Positions 23,659-38,281 of a stretch of DNA of 64,000 nucleotides are shown piece after piece. The DNA is from Diadema setosum (Eukaryota > Echinodermata > Echinoidea > Diadematoida > Diadematidae), in contig CM067065.1 in the NCBI GenBank assembly GCA_033980235.1, forward strand, positions 2,919,847 to 2,983,846, written 5' to 3'. The notes below the pieces were generated by a model, which searched no databases, was not told the DNA's origin, and worked only from the letters and a program-made list of their open reading frames with translations. The stretch's first letter is position 1. Each line of letters starts with the position of its first letter. A program made the translations under genes and the position numbers.

Positions 23659-25747
23659 TCATTTCAATATACCCAAGTCCTCATAGGCAGGTATATATGC
23701 CCTTAGTCCACGTAAGCATGTGGAAATATTACTAAGTTGTGACACCAAGCTGACAAATTTCATGATATTACTATAATCATTGTTTCTTTTGTAGGGCATT
23801 ATGACAAGGTACGTGACAGCTTTCAAGGCTCTGCTCAGTAGAGTTGCACCTTTGCTGACCTCATTAAGGTGCCTCTCTTGTGTGAACAAGAGCTTGTGAA
23901 ACCATCAGCACACACTCTGTTGATACCTCACATCTGATCAAAAGTTTGCATTGTTCAATGTCACTTTTACCTGTGAAAATGGAATACATGTAATCCTTGA
24001 CTGCTTTACATTAGCTGGTTCACCAACTTGTGACTTCCCTGTCAACGCTGTAAAAGAATCAAGATTTTGTAGCTTTGCAGACTCTCCCAAATACTAGCAG
24101 AAGGAATGGGTAAACAATATCATTTTCTATTCAGGTGTGTCAAGTTTTTTGGATGGTCAAGTCTGGATGGAAAAGATGGTTTGTGTGATAGGACTTGAAA
24201 TAAGGTGCACCATATGTAATAGGACATTTTAGCTTTCCAACTTGTTTCATCACATTACACCATGCTGATCAGGTTCACACAGCCAAGTCATCATAGGCAG
24301 GTGTATATGGCTTTAGTCCTCGTAACCAGGTGTAAATATTACTAAGTTGTGACACCAAGTTTATGTATTTCATAGTTTTGATATATTATTGTTTCTTTCA
24401 TTTGTAGGGCGTTCAAACGTGGTACGTGACAGCTTTTTGTAGCTTTGTAGACTCTAACAAATACGAGCAGGAGGAATGGGTAAAGAATATCATTTTCCAT
24501 TCAGGTGTGTTAATAAGTTTTTTTGGATGGTCACATCCTCATAGGCAGGTGTATATACTGATAGCCCTCCTAACAAGGTGAAGGCAGGTAAATGCCAAGC
24601 ATCTTTTGTCCATGTGGTATGAGGAAGTAGAAACCATCCTGTAGTCATAACCTGCAAATTTAATGAAATAAGGTATTAAATTCAGGTGTAATGTCAAAAT
24701 AACTCCAGAAATGACCCTATGTGCTATTAACTTCAATAAGTATTCAGGTAGGGTAGTTTAATTATCAGCTCTTTGACGATTGCATTGCCCTACAAAACCG
24801 TGAAAACATGGTTTGCGTGATAGGGCTTGAAATATAGTGTAACATATATAAAAGGACATTTTAGCTTGCGAACTTGTTCCATTACATTACACCATGCTGA
24901 TGAAGTTCATATAGCCGAGTCATCATAGGCAGGTGTAAATGGCTTTAGTCCTCGTAAGCAGGTATAAATATTACTAAGTTGTGACACCAAGTTTATGTAT
25001 TTCATAATTTTAATAAATTATTGTTTCTTTAATATGTATAGTGTAGGGCGTTCAAACATGGTACGCGACAGCTATCACAGATCTAGTGCTCAGTATTTTT
25101 TTTTTTTGGCATTTGTGACCCCTTAGGTGTTTCTCTTGTGTGGAACAAACGGGTTTCTGAGCCCATCAGGACACACTTTGATACCTTGCACTCGATTAAA
25201 GTTTGCATCGTTTGATTCGCCATAATAGTTAACAGTAGAAAGGGGATGCATGTAGTGCTTGACAGCTTTTGTACAGGTGGATCAGCAACCTTATTGTTCT
25301 CTGTCCATGTGCTAAAAGAATCTTCTCATTGTAGTAATGTATAGGCTCTACAAACCTAGTGGGAGGAATGTGTTAATGGGTGTATTTGGATACTCAAGTC
25401 CTCATAGGCAGGTGTATATACTGCTAGCCCTCCTAACTAGGTGAAGGCAGGTATATGTCATGAGTCTTTTGTCCACGTGGTCTGAGGAAAGAGATCCATT
25501 CTCTAGTCATAACCTGCAAATTTATGGAAATAAGGAATAAAATTCAGCTCTAATGTCAAAATGACACCGAAAATTTCCTTACGTGATATTGACTTGAGAA
25601 GTATTCATGTGAGGTAGATTAGTTATCAGCTCTTTGACAATTGCCACGCCATTCAAAGCCATGAAAATATGATTTGTTTAGTAACGACTTTACAAACTGT
25701 GATAGTACAGGTTTACAGACCAATTTATCAAATAAGATATATGCTGA
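23659..25747 (+). repeat. 2.09-kb unit 2 (2089 bp, T12)
   Basis: Complete unit. Three acceptor-like tag sites (ending near 23794, 24407 and just before 25049) and two A blocks are present. Private variant cacgccattc near its end is shared only with the unit at 34105. Confidence 0.9.
23795..23808 (+). other. 14-nt exon-like cassette between acceptor and donor signals (representative)
   Basis: The sequence tttcttttgtag, then 14 nt (ggcattatgacaag), then gtacgtgac has the form of a splice acceptor, micro-exon and donor. The homologous C cassette in the same unit is 24408-24421 followed by gtacgtgac. The arrangement recurs in nearly every monomer, with the donor changed to gtacag or gtacgc in some. 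Use as splice sites is inference only. Confidence 0.3.
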
Positions 25748-27835
25748 TCATTTCAATATACCCAAGTCCTCATAGGCAGGTATATATGCCCTTAGTCCAC
25801 GTAAGCATGTGGAAATATTACTAAGTTGTGACACCAAGCTGACAAATTTCATGATATTACTATAATCATTGTTTCTTTTGTAGGGCATTATGACAAGGTA
25901 CAGGACAGCTTTCAAGGCTCTGCTCAGTAGAGTTGCACCTTTGCTGACGTCATTAAGGTGCCTCTCTTGTGTGAACAAGAGCTTGTGAAACCATCAGCAC
26001 ACACTCTGTTGATACCTCACATCTGATCAAAAGTTTGCATTGTTCAATGTCACTTTTACCTGTGAAAATGGAATACATGTAATCCTTGACTGCTTTACAT
26101 TAGCTGGTTCACCAACTTGTGACTTCCCTGTCAACGCTGTAAAAGAATCAAGATTTTGTAGCTTTGCAGACTCTCCCAAATACTAGCAGAAGGAATGGGT
26201 AAACAATATCATTTTCTATTCAGGTGTGTCAAGTTTTTTGGATGGTCAAGTCTGGATGGAAAAGATGGTTTGTGTGATAGGACTTGAAATAAGGTGCACC
26301 ATATGTAATAGGACATTTTAGCTTTCCAACTTGTTTCATCACATTACACCATGCTGATCAGGTTCATACAGCCAAGTCATCATAGGCAGGTGTATATGGC
26401 TTTAGTCCTCGTAACCAGGTGTAAATATTACTAAGTTGTGACACCAAGTTTATGTATTTCATAGTTTTGATATATTATTGTTTCTTTCATTTGTAGGGCG
26501 TTCAAACGTGGTACGTGACAGCTTTTTGTAGCTTTGTAGACTCTAACAAATACGAGCAGGAGGAATGGGTAAAGAATATCATTTTCCATTCAGTTGTGTT
26601 AATAAGTTTTTTTGGATGGTCACATCCTCATAGGCAGGTGTATATACTGATAGCCCTCCTAACAAGGTGAAGGCAGGTAAATGCCAAGCATCTTTTGTCC
26701 ATGTGGTATGAGGAAGTAGAAACCATCCTGTAGTCATAACCTGCAAATTTAATGAAATAAGGTATTAAATTCAGGTGTAATGACAAAATAACTCCAGAAA
26801 TGACCCTATGTGCTATTAACTTCAATAAGTATTCAGGTAGGGTAGTTTAATTATCAGCTCTTTGACGATTGCATTGCCCTACAAAACCGTGAAAACATGG
26901 TTTGCGTGATAGGGCTTGAAATATAGTGTAACATATATAATAGGACATTTTAGCTTGCGAACTTGTTCCATTACATTACACCATGCTGATGAAGTTCATA
27001 TAGCCGAGTCATCATAGGCAGGTGTAAATGGCTTTAGTCCTCGTAAGCAGGTGTAAATATTACTAAGTTGTGACACCAAGTTTATGTATTTCATAATTTT
27101 AATAAATTATTGTTTCTTTAATATGTATAGTGTAGGGCGTTCAAACATGGTACGCGACAGCTATCACAGATCTAGTGCTCAGTATTTTTTTTTTTGGCAT
27201 TTGTGACCCCTTAGGTGTTTCTCTTGTGTGGAACAAACGGGTTTCTGAGCCCATCAGGACACACTTTGATACCTTGCACTCGATTAAAGTTTGCATCGTT
27301 TGATTCGCCATAATAGTTAACAGTAGAAAGGGGATGCATGTAGTGCTTGACAGCTTTTGTACAGGTGGATCAGCAACCTTATTGTTCTCTGTCCATGTGC
27401 TAAAAGAATCTTCTCATTGTAGTAATGTATAGGCTCTACAAACCTAGTGGGAGGAATGTGTTAATGGGTGTATTTGGATACTCAAGTCCTCATAGGCAGG
27501 TGTATATACTGCTAGCCCTCCTAACTAGGTGAAGGCAGGTATATGTCATGAGTCTTTTGTCCACGTGGTCTGAGGAAAGAGATCCATTCTCTAGTCATAA
27601 CCTGCAAATTTATGGAAATAAGGAATAAAATTCAGCTCTAATGTCAAAATGACACCGAAAATTTCCTTACGTGATATTGACTTGAGAAGTATTCATGTGA
27701 GGTAGATTAGTTATCAGCTCTTTGACAATTGCCACGCCCTTCAAAGCCATGAAAATATGATTTGTTTAGTAACGACTTTACAAACTGTGATAGTACAGGT
27801 TTACAGACCAATTTGTCAAATAAGATATATGCTGA
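25748..27835 (+). repeat. 2.09-kb unit 3 (2088 bp, T11)
   Basis: Complete unit. It carries gctgacgtcatt, shared with units 4-6, and donor-like gtacag in B. Confidence 0.9.
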
Positions 27836-29925
27836 TCATTTCAATATACCCAAGTCCTCATAGGCAGGTATATATGCCCTTAGTCCACGTAAGCATGTGG
27901 AAATATTACTAAGTTGTGACACCAAGCTCACAAATTTCAGGATATTACTATAATCATTGTTTCTTTTGTAGGGCATTATGACAAGGTACGTGACAGCTTT
28001 CAAGGCTCTGCTCAGTAGAGTTGCACCTTTGCTGACGTCATTAAGGTGCCTCTCTTGTGTGAACAAGAGCTTGTGAAACCATCAGCACACACTCTGTTGA
28101 TACCTCACATCTGATCAAAAGTTTGCATTGTTCAATGTCACTTTTACCTGTGAAAATGGAATACATGTAATCCATGACTGCTTTACATTAGCTGGTTCAC
28201 CAACTTGTGACTTCCCTGTCAACGCTGTAAAAGAATCAAGATTTTGTAGCTTTGCAGACTCTCCCAAATACTAGCAGAAGGAATGGGTAAACAATATCAT
28301 TTTCTATTCAGGTGTGTCAAGTTTTTTGGATGGTCAAGTCTGGATGGAAAAGATGGTTTGTGTGATAGGACTTGAAATAAGGTGCACCATATGTAATAGG
28401 ACATTTTAGCTTTCCAACTTGTTTCATCACATTACACCATGCTGATCAGGTTCATACAGCCAAGTCATCATAGGCAGGTGTATATGGCTTTAGTCCTCGT
28501 AACCAGGTGTAAATATTACTAAGTTGTGACACCAAGTTTATGTATTTCATAGTTTTGATATATTATTGTTTCTTTCATTTGTAGGGCGTTCAAACGTGGT
28601 ACGTGACAGCTTTTTGTAGCTTTGTAGACTCTAACAAATACGAGCAGGAGGAATGGGTAAAGAATATCATTTTCCATTCAGGTGTGTTAATAAGTTTTCT
28701 TGGATGGTCACATCCTCATAGGCAGGTGTATATACTGATAGCCCTCCTAACAAGGTGAAGGCAGGTAAATGCCAAGCATCTTTTGTCCATGTGGTATGAG
28801 GAAGTAGAAACCATCCTGTAGTCATAACCTGCAAATTTAATGAAATAAGGTATTAAATTCAGGTGTAATGTCAAAATAACTCCAGAAATGACCCTATGTG
28901 CTATTAACTTCAATAAGTATTCAGGTAGGGTAGTTTAATTATCAGCTCTTTGACGATTGCATTGCCCTACAAAACCGTGAAAACATGGTTTGCGTGATAG
29001 GGCTTGAAATATAGTGTAACATATATAATAGGACATTTTAGCTTGCGAACTTGTTCCATTACATTACACCATGCTGATGAAGTTCATATAGCCGAGTCAT
29101 CATAGGCAGGTGTAAATGGCTTTAGTCCTCGTAAGCAGGTGTAAATATTACTAAGTTGTGACACCAAGTTTATGTATTTCATAATTTTAATAAATTATTG
29201 TTTCTTTAATATGTATAGTGTAGGGCGTTCAAACATGGTACGCGACAGCTATCACGGATCTAGTGCTCAGTATTTTTTTTTTTTTGGCATTTGTGACCCC
29301 TTAGGTGTTTCTCTTGTGTGGAACAAACGGGTTTCTGAGCCCATCAGGACACACTTTGATACCTTGCACTCGATTAAAGTTTGCATCGTTTGATTCGCCA
29401 TAATAGTTAACAGTAGAAAGGGGATGCATGTAGTGCTTGACAGCTTTTGTACAGGTGGATCAGCAACCTTATTGTTCTCTGTCCATGTGCTAAAAGAATC
29501 TTCTCATTGTAGTAATGTATAGGCTCTACAAACCTAGTGGGAGGAATGTGTTAATGGGTGTATTTGGATACTCAAGTCCTCATAGGCAGGTGTATATACT
29601 GCTAGCCCTCCTAACTAGGTGAAGGCAGGTATATGTCATGAGTCTTTTGTCCACGTGGTCTGAGGAAAGAGATCCATTCTCTAGTCATAACCTGCAAATT
29701 TATGGAAATAAGGAATAAAATTCAGCTCTAATGTCAAAATGACACCGAAAATTTCCTTACGTGATATTGACTTGAGAAGTATTCATGTGAGGTAGATTAG
29801 TTATCAGCTCTTTGACAATTGCCACGCCCTTCAAAGCCATGAAAATATGATTTGTTTAGTAACGACTTTACAAACTGTGATAGTACAGGTTTACAGACCA
29901 ATTTGTCAAATAAGATATATGCTGA
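27836..29925 (+). repeat. 2.09-kb unit 4 (2090 bp, T13)
   Basis: Complete unit. It carries caggatattac and gctgacgtcatt. The 7-base T site reads ttttctt here, so its length is unchanged. Confidence 0.9.
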
Positions 29926-32015
29926 TCATTTCAATATACCCAAGTCCTCATAGGCAGGTATATATGCCCTTAGTCCACGTAAGCATGTGGAAATATTACT
30001 AAGTTGTGACACCAAGCTCACAAATTTCAGGATATTACTATAATCATTGTTTCTTTTGTAGGGCATTATGACAAGGTACGTGACAGCTTTCAAGGCTCTG
30101 CTCAGTAGAGTTGCACCTTTGCTGACGTCATTAAGGTGCCTCTCTTGTGTGAACAAGAGCTTGTGAAACCATCAGCACACACTCTGTTGATACCTCACAT
30201 CTGATCAAAAGTTTGCATTGTTCAATGTCACTTTTACCTGTGAAAATGGAATACATGTAATCCTTGACTGCTTTACATTAGCTGGTTCACCAACTTGTGA
30301 CTTCCCTGTCAACGCTGTAAAAGAATCAAGATTTTGTAGCTTTGCAGACTCTCCCAAATACTAGCAGAAGGAATGGGTAAACAATATCATTTTCTATTCA
30401 GGTGTGTCAAGTTTTTTGGATGGTCAAGTCTGGATGGAAAAGATGGTTTGTGTGATAGGACTTGAAATAAGGTGCACCATATGTAATAGGACATTTTAGC
30501 TTTCCAACTTGTTTCATCACATTACACCATGCTGATCAGGTTCATACAGCCAAGTCATCATAGGCAGGTGTATATGGCTTTAGTCCTCGTAACCAGGTGT
30601 AAATATTACTAAGTTGTGACACCAAGTTTATGTATTTCATAGTTTTGATATATTATTGTTTCTTTCATTTGTAGGGCGTTCAAACGTGGTACGTGACAGC
30701 TTTTTGTAGCTTTGTAGACTCTAACAAATACGAGCAGGAGGAATGGGTAAAGAATATCATTTTCCATTCAGGTGTGTTAATAAGTTTTTTTGGATGGTCA
30801 CATCCTCATAGGCAGGTGTATATACTGATAGCCCTCCTAACAAGGTGAAGGCAGGTAAATGCCAAGCATCTTTTGTCCATGTGGTATGAGGAAGTAGAAA
30901 CCATCCTGTAGTCATAACCTGCAAATTTAATGAAATAAGGTATTAAATTCAGGTGTAATGTCAAAATAACTCCAGAAATGACCCTATGTGCTATTAACTT
31001 CAATAAGTATTCAGTTAGGGTAGTTTAATTATCAGCTCTTTGACGATTGCATTGCCCTACAAAACCGTGAAAACATGGTTTGCGTGATAGGGCTTGAAAT
31101 ATAGTGTAACATATATAATAGGACATTTTAGCTTGCGAACTTGTTCCATTACATTACACCATGCTGATGAAGTTCATATAGCCGAGTCATCATAGGCAGG
31201 TGTAAATGGCTTTAGTCCTCGTAAGCAGGTGTAAATATTACTAAGTTGTGACACCAAGTTTATGTATTTCATAATTTTAATAAATTATTGTTTCTTTAAT
31301 ATGTATAGTGTAGGGCGTTCAAACATGGTACGCGACAGCTATCACAGATCTAGTGCTCAGTATTTTTTTTTTTTTGGCATTTGTGACCCCTTAGGTGTTT
31401 CTCTTGTGTGGAACAAACGGGTTTCTGAGCCCATCAGGACACACTTTGATACCTTGCACTCGATTAAAGTTTGCATCGTTTGATTCGCCATAATAGTTAA
31501 CAGTAGAAAGGGGATGCATGTAGTGCTTGACAGCTTTTGTACAGGTGGATCAGCAACCTTATTGTTCTCTGTCCATGTGCTAAAAGAATCTTCTCATTGT
31601 AGTAATGTATAGGCTCTACAAACCTAGTGGGAGGAATGTGTTAATGGGTGTATTTGGATACTCAAGTCCTCATAGGCAGGTGTATATACTGCTAGCCCTC
31701 CTAACTAGGTGAAGGCAGGTATATGTCATGAGTCTTTTGTCCACGTGGTCTGAGGAAAGAGATCCATTCTCTAGTCATAACCTGCAAATTTATGGAAATA
31801 AGGAATAAAATTCAGCTCTAATGTCAAAATGACACCGAAAATTTCCTTACGTGATATTGACTTGAGAAGTATTCATGTGAGGTAGATTAGTTATCAGCTC
31901 TTTGACAATTGCCACGCCCTTCAAAGCCATGAAAATATGATTTGTTTAGTAACGACTTTACAAACTGTGATAGTACAGGTTTACAGACCAATTTGTCAAA
32001 TAAGATATATGCTGA
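29926..32015 (+). repeat. 2.09-kb unit 5 (2090 bp, T13)
   Basis: Complete unit. It shares caggatattac and gctgacgtcatt with its neighbours and is nearly identical to unit 4. Confidence 0.9.
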
Positions 32016-34104
32016 TCATTTCAATATACCCAAGTCCTCATAGGCAGGTATATATGCCCTTAGTCCACGTAAGCATGTGGAAATATTACTAAGTTGTGAC
32101 ACCAAGCTCACAAATTTCAGGATATTACTATAATCATTGTTTCTTTTGTAGGGCATTATGACAAGGTACGTGACAGCTTTCAAGGCTCTGCTCAGTAGAG
32201 TTGCACCTTTGCTGACGTCATTAAGGTGCCTCTCTTGTGTGAACAAGAGCTTGTGAAACCATCAGCACACACTCTGTTGATACCTCACATCTGATCAAAA
32301 GTTTGCATTGTTCAATGTCACTTTTACCTGTGAAAATGGAATACATGTAATCCTTGACTGCTTTACATTAGCTGGTTCACCAACTTGTGACTTCCCTGTC
32401 AACGCTGTAAAAGAATCAAGATTTTGTAGCTTTGCAGACTCTCCCAAATACTAGCAGAAGGAATGGGTAAACAATATCATTTTCTATTCAGGTGTGTCAA
32501 GTTTTTTGGATGGTCAAGTCTGGATGGAAAAGATGGTTTGTGTGATAGGACTTGAAATAAGGTGCACCATATGTAATAGGACATTTTAGCTTTCCAACTT
32601 GTTTCATCACATTACACCATGCTGATCAGGTTCATACAGCCAAGTCATCATAGGCAGGTGTATATGGCTTTAGTCCTCGTAACCAGGTGTAAATATTACT
32701 AAGTTGTGACACCAAGTTTATGTATTTCATAGTTTTGATATATTATTGTTTCTTTCATTTGTAGGGCGTTCAAACGTGGTACGTGACAGCTTTTTGTAGC
32801 TTTGTAGACTCTAACAAATACGAGCAGGAGGAATGGGTAAAGAATATCATTTTCCATTCAGGTGTGTTAATAAGTTTTTTTGGATGGTCACATCCTCATA
32901 GGCAGGTGTATATACTGATAGCCCTCCTAACAAGGTGAAGGCAGGTAAATGCCAAGCATCTTTTGTCCATGTGGTATGAGGAAGTAGAAACCATCCTGTA
33001 GTCATAACCTGCAAATTTAATGAAATAAGGTATTAAATTCAGGTGTAATGTCAAAATAACTCCAGAAATGACCCTATGTGCTATTAACTTCAATAAGTAT
33101 TCAGGTAGGGTAGTTTAATTATCAGCTCTTTGACGATTGCATTGCCCTACAAAACCGTGAAAACATGGTTTGCGTGATAGGGCTTGAAATATAGTGTAAC
33201 ATATATAATAGGACATTTTAGCTTGCGAACTTGTTCCATTACATTACACCATGCTGATGAAGTTCATATAGCCGAGTCATCATAGGCAGGTGTAAATGGC
33301 TTTAGTCCTCGTAAGCAGGTGTAAATATTACTAAGTTGTGACACCAAGTTTATGTATTTCATAATTTTAATAAATTATTGTTTCTTTAATATGTATAGTG
33401 TAGGGCGTTCAAACATGGTACGCGACAGCTATCACAGATCTAGTGCTCAGTATTTTTTTTTTTTGGCATTTGTGACCCCTTAGGTGTTTCTCTTGTGTGG
33501 AACAAACGGGTTTCTGAGCCCATCAGGACACACTTTGATACCTTGCACTCGATTAAAGTTTGCATCGTTTGATTCGCCATAATAGTTAACAGTAGAAAGG
33601 GGATGCATGTAGTGCTTGACAGCTTTTGTACAGGTGGATCAGCAACCTTATTGTTCTCTGTCCATGTGCTAAAAGAATCTTCTCATTGTAGTAATGTATA
33701 GGCTCTACAAACCTAGTGGGAGGAATGTGTTAATGGGTGTATTTGGATACTCAAGTCCTCATAGGCAGGTGTATATACTGCTAGCCCTCCTAACTAGGTG
33801 AAGGCAGGTATATGTCATGAGTCTTTTGTCCACGTGGTCTGAGGAAAGAGATCCATTCTCTAGTCATAACCTGCAAATTTATGGAAATAAGGAATAAAAT
33901 TCAGCTCTAATGTCAAAATGACACCGAAAATTTCCTTACGTGATATTGACTTGAGAAGTATTCATGTGAGGTAGATTAGTTATCAGCTCTTTGACAATTG
34001 CCACGCCCTTCAAAGCCATGAAAATATGATTTGTTTAGTAACGACTTTACAATCTGTGATAGTACAGGTTTACAGACCAATTTGTCAAATAAGATATATG
34101 CTGA
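32016..34104 (+). repeat. 2.09-kb unit 6 (2089 bp, T12)
   Basis: Complete unit and the last carrying caggatattac and gctgacgtcatt. Confidence 0.9.
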
Positions 34105-36193
34105 TCATTTCAATATACCCAAGTCCTCATAGGCAGGTATATATGCCCTTAGTCCACGTAAGCATGTGGAAATATTACTAAGTTGTGACACCAAGCTGAC
34201 AAATTTCATGATATTACTATAATCATTGTTTCTTTTGTAGGGCATTATGACAACGTACAGGACAGCTTTCAAGGCTCTGCTCAGTAGAGTTGCACCTTTG
34301 CTGACCTCATTAAGGTGCCTCTCTTGTGTGAACAAGAGCTTGTGAAACCATCAGCACACACTCTGTTGATACCTCACATCTGATCAAAAGTTTGCATTGT
34401 TTAATGTCACTTTTACCTGTGAAAATGGAATACATGTAATCCTTGACTGCTTTACATTAGCTGGTTCACCAACTTGTGACTTCCCTGTCAGCGCTGTAAA
34501 AGAATCAAGATTTTGTAGCTTTGCAGACTCTCCCAATTACTAGCAGAAGGAATGGGTAAACAATATCATTTTCTATTCAGGTGTGTCAAGTTTTTTGGAT
34601 GGTCAAGTCTGGATGGAAAAGATGGTTTGTGTGATAGGACTTGAAATAAGGTGCACCATATGTAATAGGACATTTTAGCTTTCCAACTTGTTTCATCACA
34701 TTACACCATGCTGATCAGGTTCATATAGCCAAGTCATCATAGGCAGGTGTATATGGCTTTAGTCCTCGTAACCAGGTGTAAATATTACTAAGTTGTGACA
34801 CCAAGTTTATGTATTTCATAGTTTTGATATATTATTGTTTCTTTCATTTGTAGGGCGTTCAAACGTGGTACGTGACAGCTTTTTGTAGCTTTGTAGACTC
34901 TAACAAATACGAGCAGGAGGAATGGGTAAAGAATATCATTTTCCATTCAGGTGTGTTAATAAGTTTTTTGGATGGTCACATCCTCATAGGCAGGTGTATA
35001 TACTGCAAGCCTTCCTAACAAGGTGAAGGCAGGTAAATGCCAAGCATCTTTTGTCCATGTGGTATGAGGAAGTAGAAACCATCCTGTAGTCATAACCTGC
35101 AAATTTAATGAAATAAGGTATTAAATTCAGGTGTAATGTCAAAATAACTCCAGAAATGACCCTATGTGCTATTAACTTCAATAAGTATTCAGGTAGGGTA
35201 GTTTAATTATCAGCTCTTTGACGATTGCATTGCCCTACAAAACCGTGAAAACATGGTTTGTGTGATAGGGCTTGAAATATAGTGTAACATATGTAATAGG
35301 ACATTTTAGCTTGCGAACTTGTTCCATTACATTACACCATGCTGATGAAGTTCATATAGCCGAGTCATCATAGGCAGGTGTAAATGGCTTTAGTCCTCGT
35401 AAGCAGGTGTAAATATTACTAAGTTGTGACACCAAGTTTATGTATTTCATAATTTTAATAAATTATTGTTTCTTTAATATGTATAGTGTAGGGCGTTTAA
35501 ACATGGTACGCGACAGCTATCACAGATCTAGTGCTCAGTATTTTTTTTTTTTTGGCATTTGTGACCCCTTAGGTGTTTCTCTTGTGTGGAACAAACGGGT
35601 TTCTGAGCCCATCAGGACACACTTTGATACCTTGCACTCGATTAAAGTTTGCATCGTTTGATTCGCCATAATAGTTAACAGTAGAAAGGGGATGCATGTA
35701 GTGCTTGACAGCTTTTGTACAGGTGGATCAGCAACCTTATTGTTCTCTGTCCATGTGCTAAAAGAATCTTCTCATTGTAGTAATGTATAGGCTCTACAAA
35801 CCTAGTGGGAGGAATGTGTTAATGGGTGTATTTGGATACTCAAGTCCTCATAGGCAGGTGTATATACTGCTAGCCCTCCTAACTAGGTGAAGGCAGGTAT
35901 ATGTCATGAGTCTTTTGTCCACGTGGTCTGAGGAAAGAGATCCATTCTCTAGTCATAACCTGCAAATTTATGGAAATAAGGAATAAAATTCAGCTCTAAT
36001 GTCAAAATGACACCGAAAATTTCCTTACGTGCTATTGACTTGAGAAGTATTCATGTGAGGTAGATTAGTTATCAGCTCTTTGACAATTGCCACGCCATTC
36101 AAAGCCATGAAAATATGATTTGTTTAGTAACGACTTTACAAACTGTGATAGTACAGGTTTACAGACCAATTTATCAAATAAGATATATGCTGA
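34105..36193 (+). repeat. 2.09-kb unit 7 (2089 bp, T13, 6T site)
   Basis: Complete unit. Its variant set (cagcgctgt, ccaattactag, atactgcaagccttcc, tttgtgtgataggg, 6T) is shared as a set with the unit at 44548. Its end carries cacgccattc like unit 2. Confidence 0.9.
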
Positions 36194-38281
36194 TCATTTC
36201 AATATACCCAAGTCCTCATAGGCAGGTATATATGCCCTTAGTCCACGTAAGCATGTGGAAATATTACTAAGTTGTGACACCAAGCTGACAAATTTCATGA
36301 TATTACTATAATCATTGTTTCTTTTGTAGGGCATTATGACAAGGTACAGGACAGCTTTCAAGGCTCTGCTCAGTAGAGTTGCACCTTTGCTGACCTCATT
36401 AAGGTGCCTCTCTTGTGTGAACAAGAGCTTGTGAAACCATCAGCACACACTCTGTTGATACCTCACATCTGATCAAAAGTTTGCATTGTTCAATGTCACT
36501 TTTACCTGTGAAAATGGAATACATGTAATCCTTGACTGCTTTACATTAGCTGGTTCACCAACTTGTGACTTCCCTGTCAACGCTGTAAAAGAATCAAGAT
36601 TTTGTAGCTTTGCAGACTCTCCCAAATACTAGCAGAAGGAATGGGTAAACAATATCATTTTCTATTCAGGTGTGTCAAGTTTTTTGGATGGTCAAGTCTG
36701 GATGGAAAAGATGGTTTGTGTGATAGGACTTGAAATAAGGTGCACCATATGTAATAGGACATTTTAGCTTTCCAACTTGTTTCATCACATTACACCATGC
36801 TGATCAGGTTCATACAGCCAAGTCATCATAGGCAGGTGTATATGGCTTTAGTCCTCGTAACCAGGTGTAAATATTACTAAGTTGTGACACCAAGTTTATG
36901 TATTTCATAGTTTTGATATATTATTGTTTCTTTCATTTGTAGGGCGTTCAAACGTGGTACGTGACAGCTTTTTGTAGCTTTGTAGACTCTAACAAATACG
37001 AGCAGGAGGAATGGGTAAAGAATATCATTTTCCATTCAGGTGTGTTAATAAGTTTTTTTGGATGGTCACATCCTCATAGGCAGGTGTATATACTGATAGC
37101 CCTCCTAACAAGGTGAAGGCAGGTAAATGCCAAGCATCTTTTGTCCATGTGGTATGAGGAAGTAGAAACCATCCTGTAGTCATAACCTGCAAATTTAATG
37201 AAATAAGGTATTAAATTCAGGTGTAATGTCAAAATAACTCCAGAAGTGACCCTATGTGCTATTAACTTCAATAAGTATTCAGGTAGGGTAGTTTAATTAT
37301 CAGCTCTTTGACGATTGCATTGCCCTACAAAACCGTGAAAACATGGTTTGCGTGATAGGGCTTGAAATATAGTGTAACATATATAATAGGACATTTTAGC
37401 TTGCGAACTTGTTCCATTACATTACACCATGCTGATGAAGTTCTTATAGCCGAGTCATCATAGGCAGGTGTAAATGGCTTTAGTCCTCGTAAGCAGGTGT
37501 AAATATTACTAAGTTGTGACACCAAGTTTATGTATTTCATAATTTTAATAAATTATTGTTTCTTTAATATGTATAGTGTAGGGCGTTCAAACATGGTACG
37601 CGACAGCTATCACAGATCTAGTGCTCAGTATTTTTTTTTTTGGCATTTGTGACCCCTTAGGTGTTTCTCTTGTTTGGAACAAACGGGTTTCTGAGCCCAT
37701 CAGGACACACTTTGATACCTTGCACTCGATTAAAGTTTGCATCGTTTGATTCGCCATAATAGTTAACAGTAGAAAGGGGATGCATGTAGTGCTTGACAGC
37801 TTTTGTACAGGTGGATCAGCAACCTTATTGTTCTCTGTCCATGTGCTAAAAGAATCTTCTCATTGTAGTAATGTATAGGCTCTACAAACCTAGTGGGAGG
37901 AATGTGTTAATGGGTGTATTTGGATACTCAAGTCCTCATAGGCAGGTGTATATACTGCTAGCCCTCCTAACTAGGTGAAGGCAGGTATATGTCATGAGTC
38001 TTTTGTCCACGTGGTCTGAGGAAAGAGATCCATTCTCTAGTCATAACCTGCAAATTTATGGAAATAAGGAATAAAATTCAGCTCTAATGTCAAAATGACA
38101 CCGAAAATTTCCTTACGTGATATTGACTTGAGAAGTATTCATGTGAGGTAGATTAGTTATCAGCTCTTTGACAATTGCCACGCCCTTCAAAGCCATGAAA
38201 ATATGATTTGTTTAGTAACGACTTTACAAACTGTGATAGTACAGGTTTACAGACCAATTTATCAAATAAGATATATGCTGA
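36194..38281 (+). repeat. 2.09-kb unit 8 (2088 bp, T11)
   Basis: Complete unit. Private variants gttcttatag (near 37441) and cttgtttggaac (near 37670) are shared only with unit 9. Confidence 0.9.
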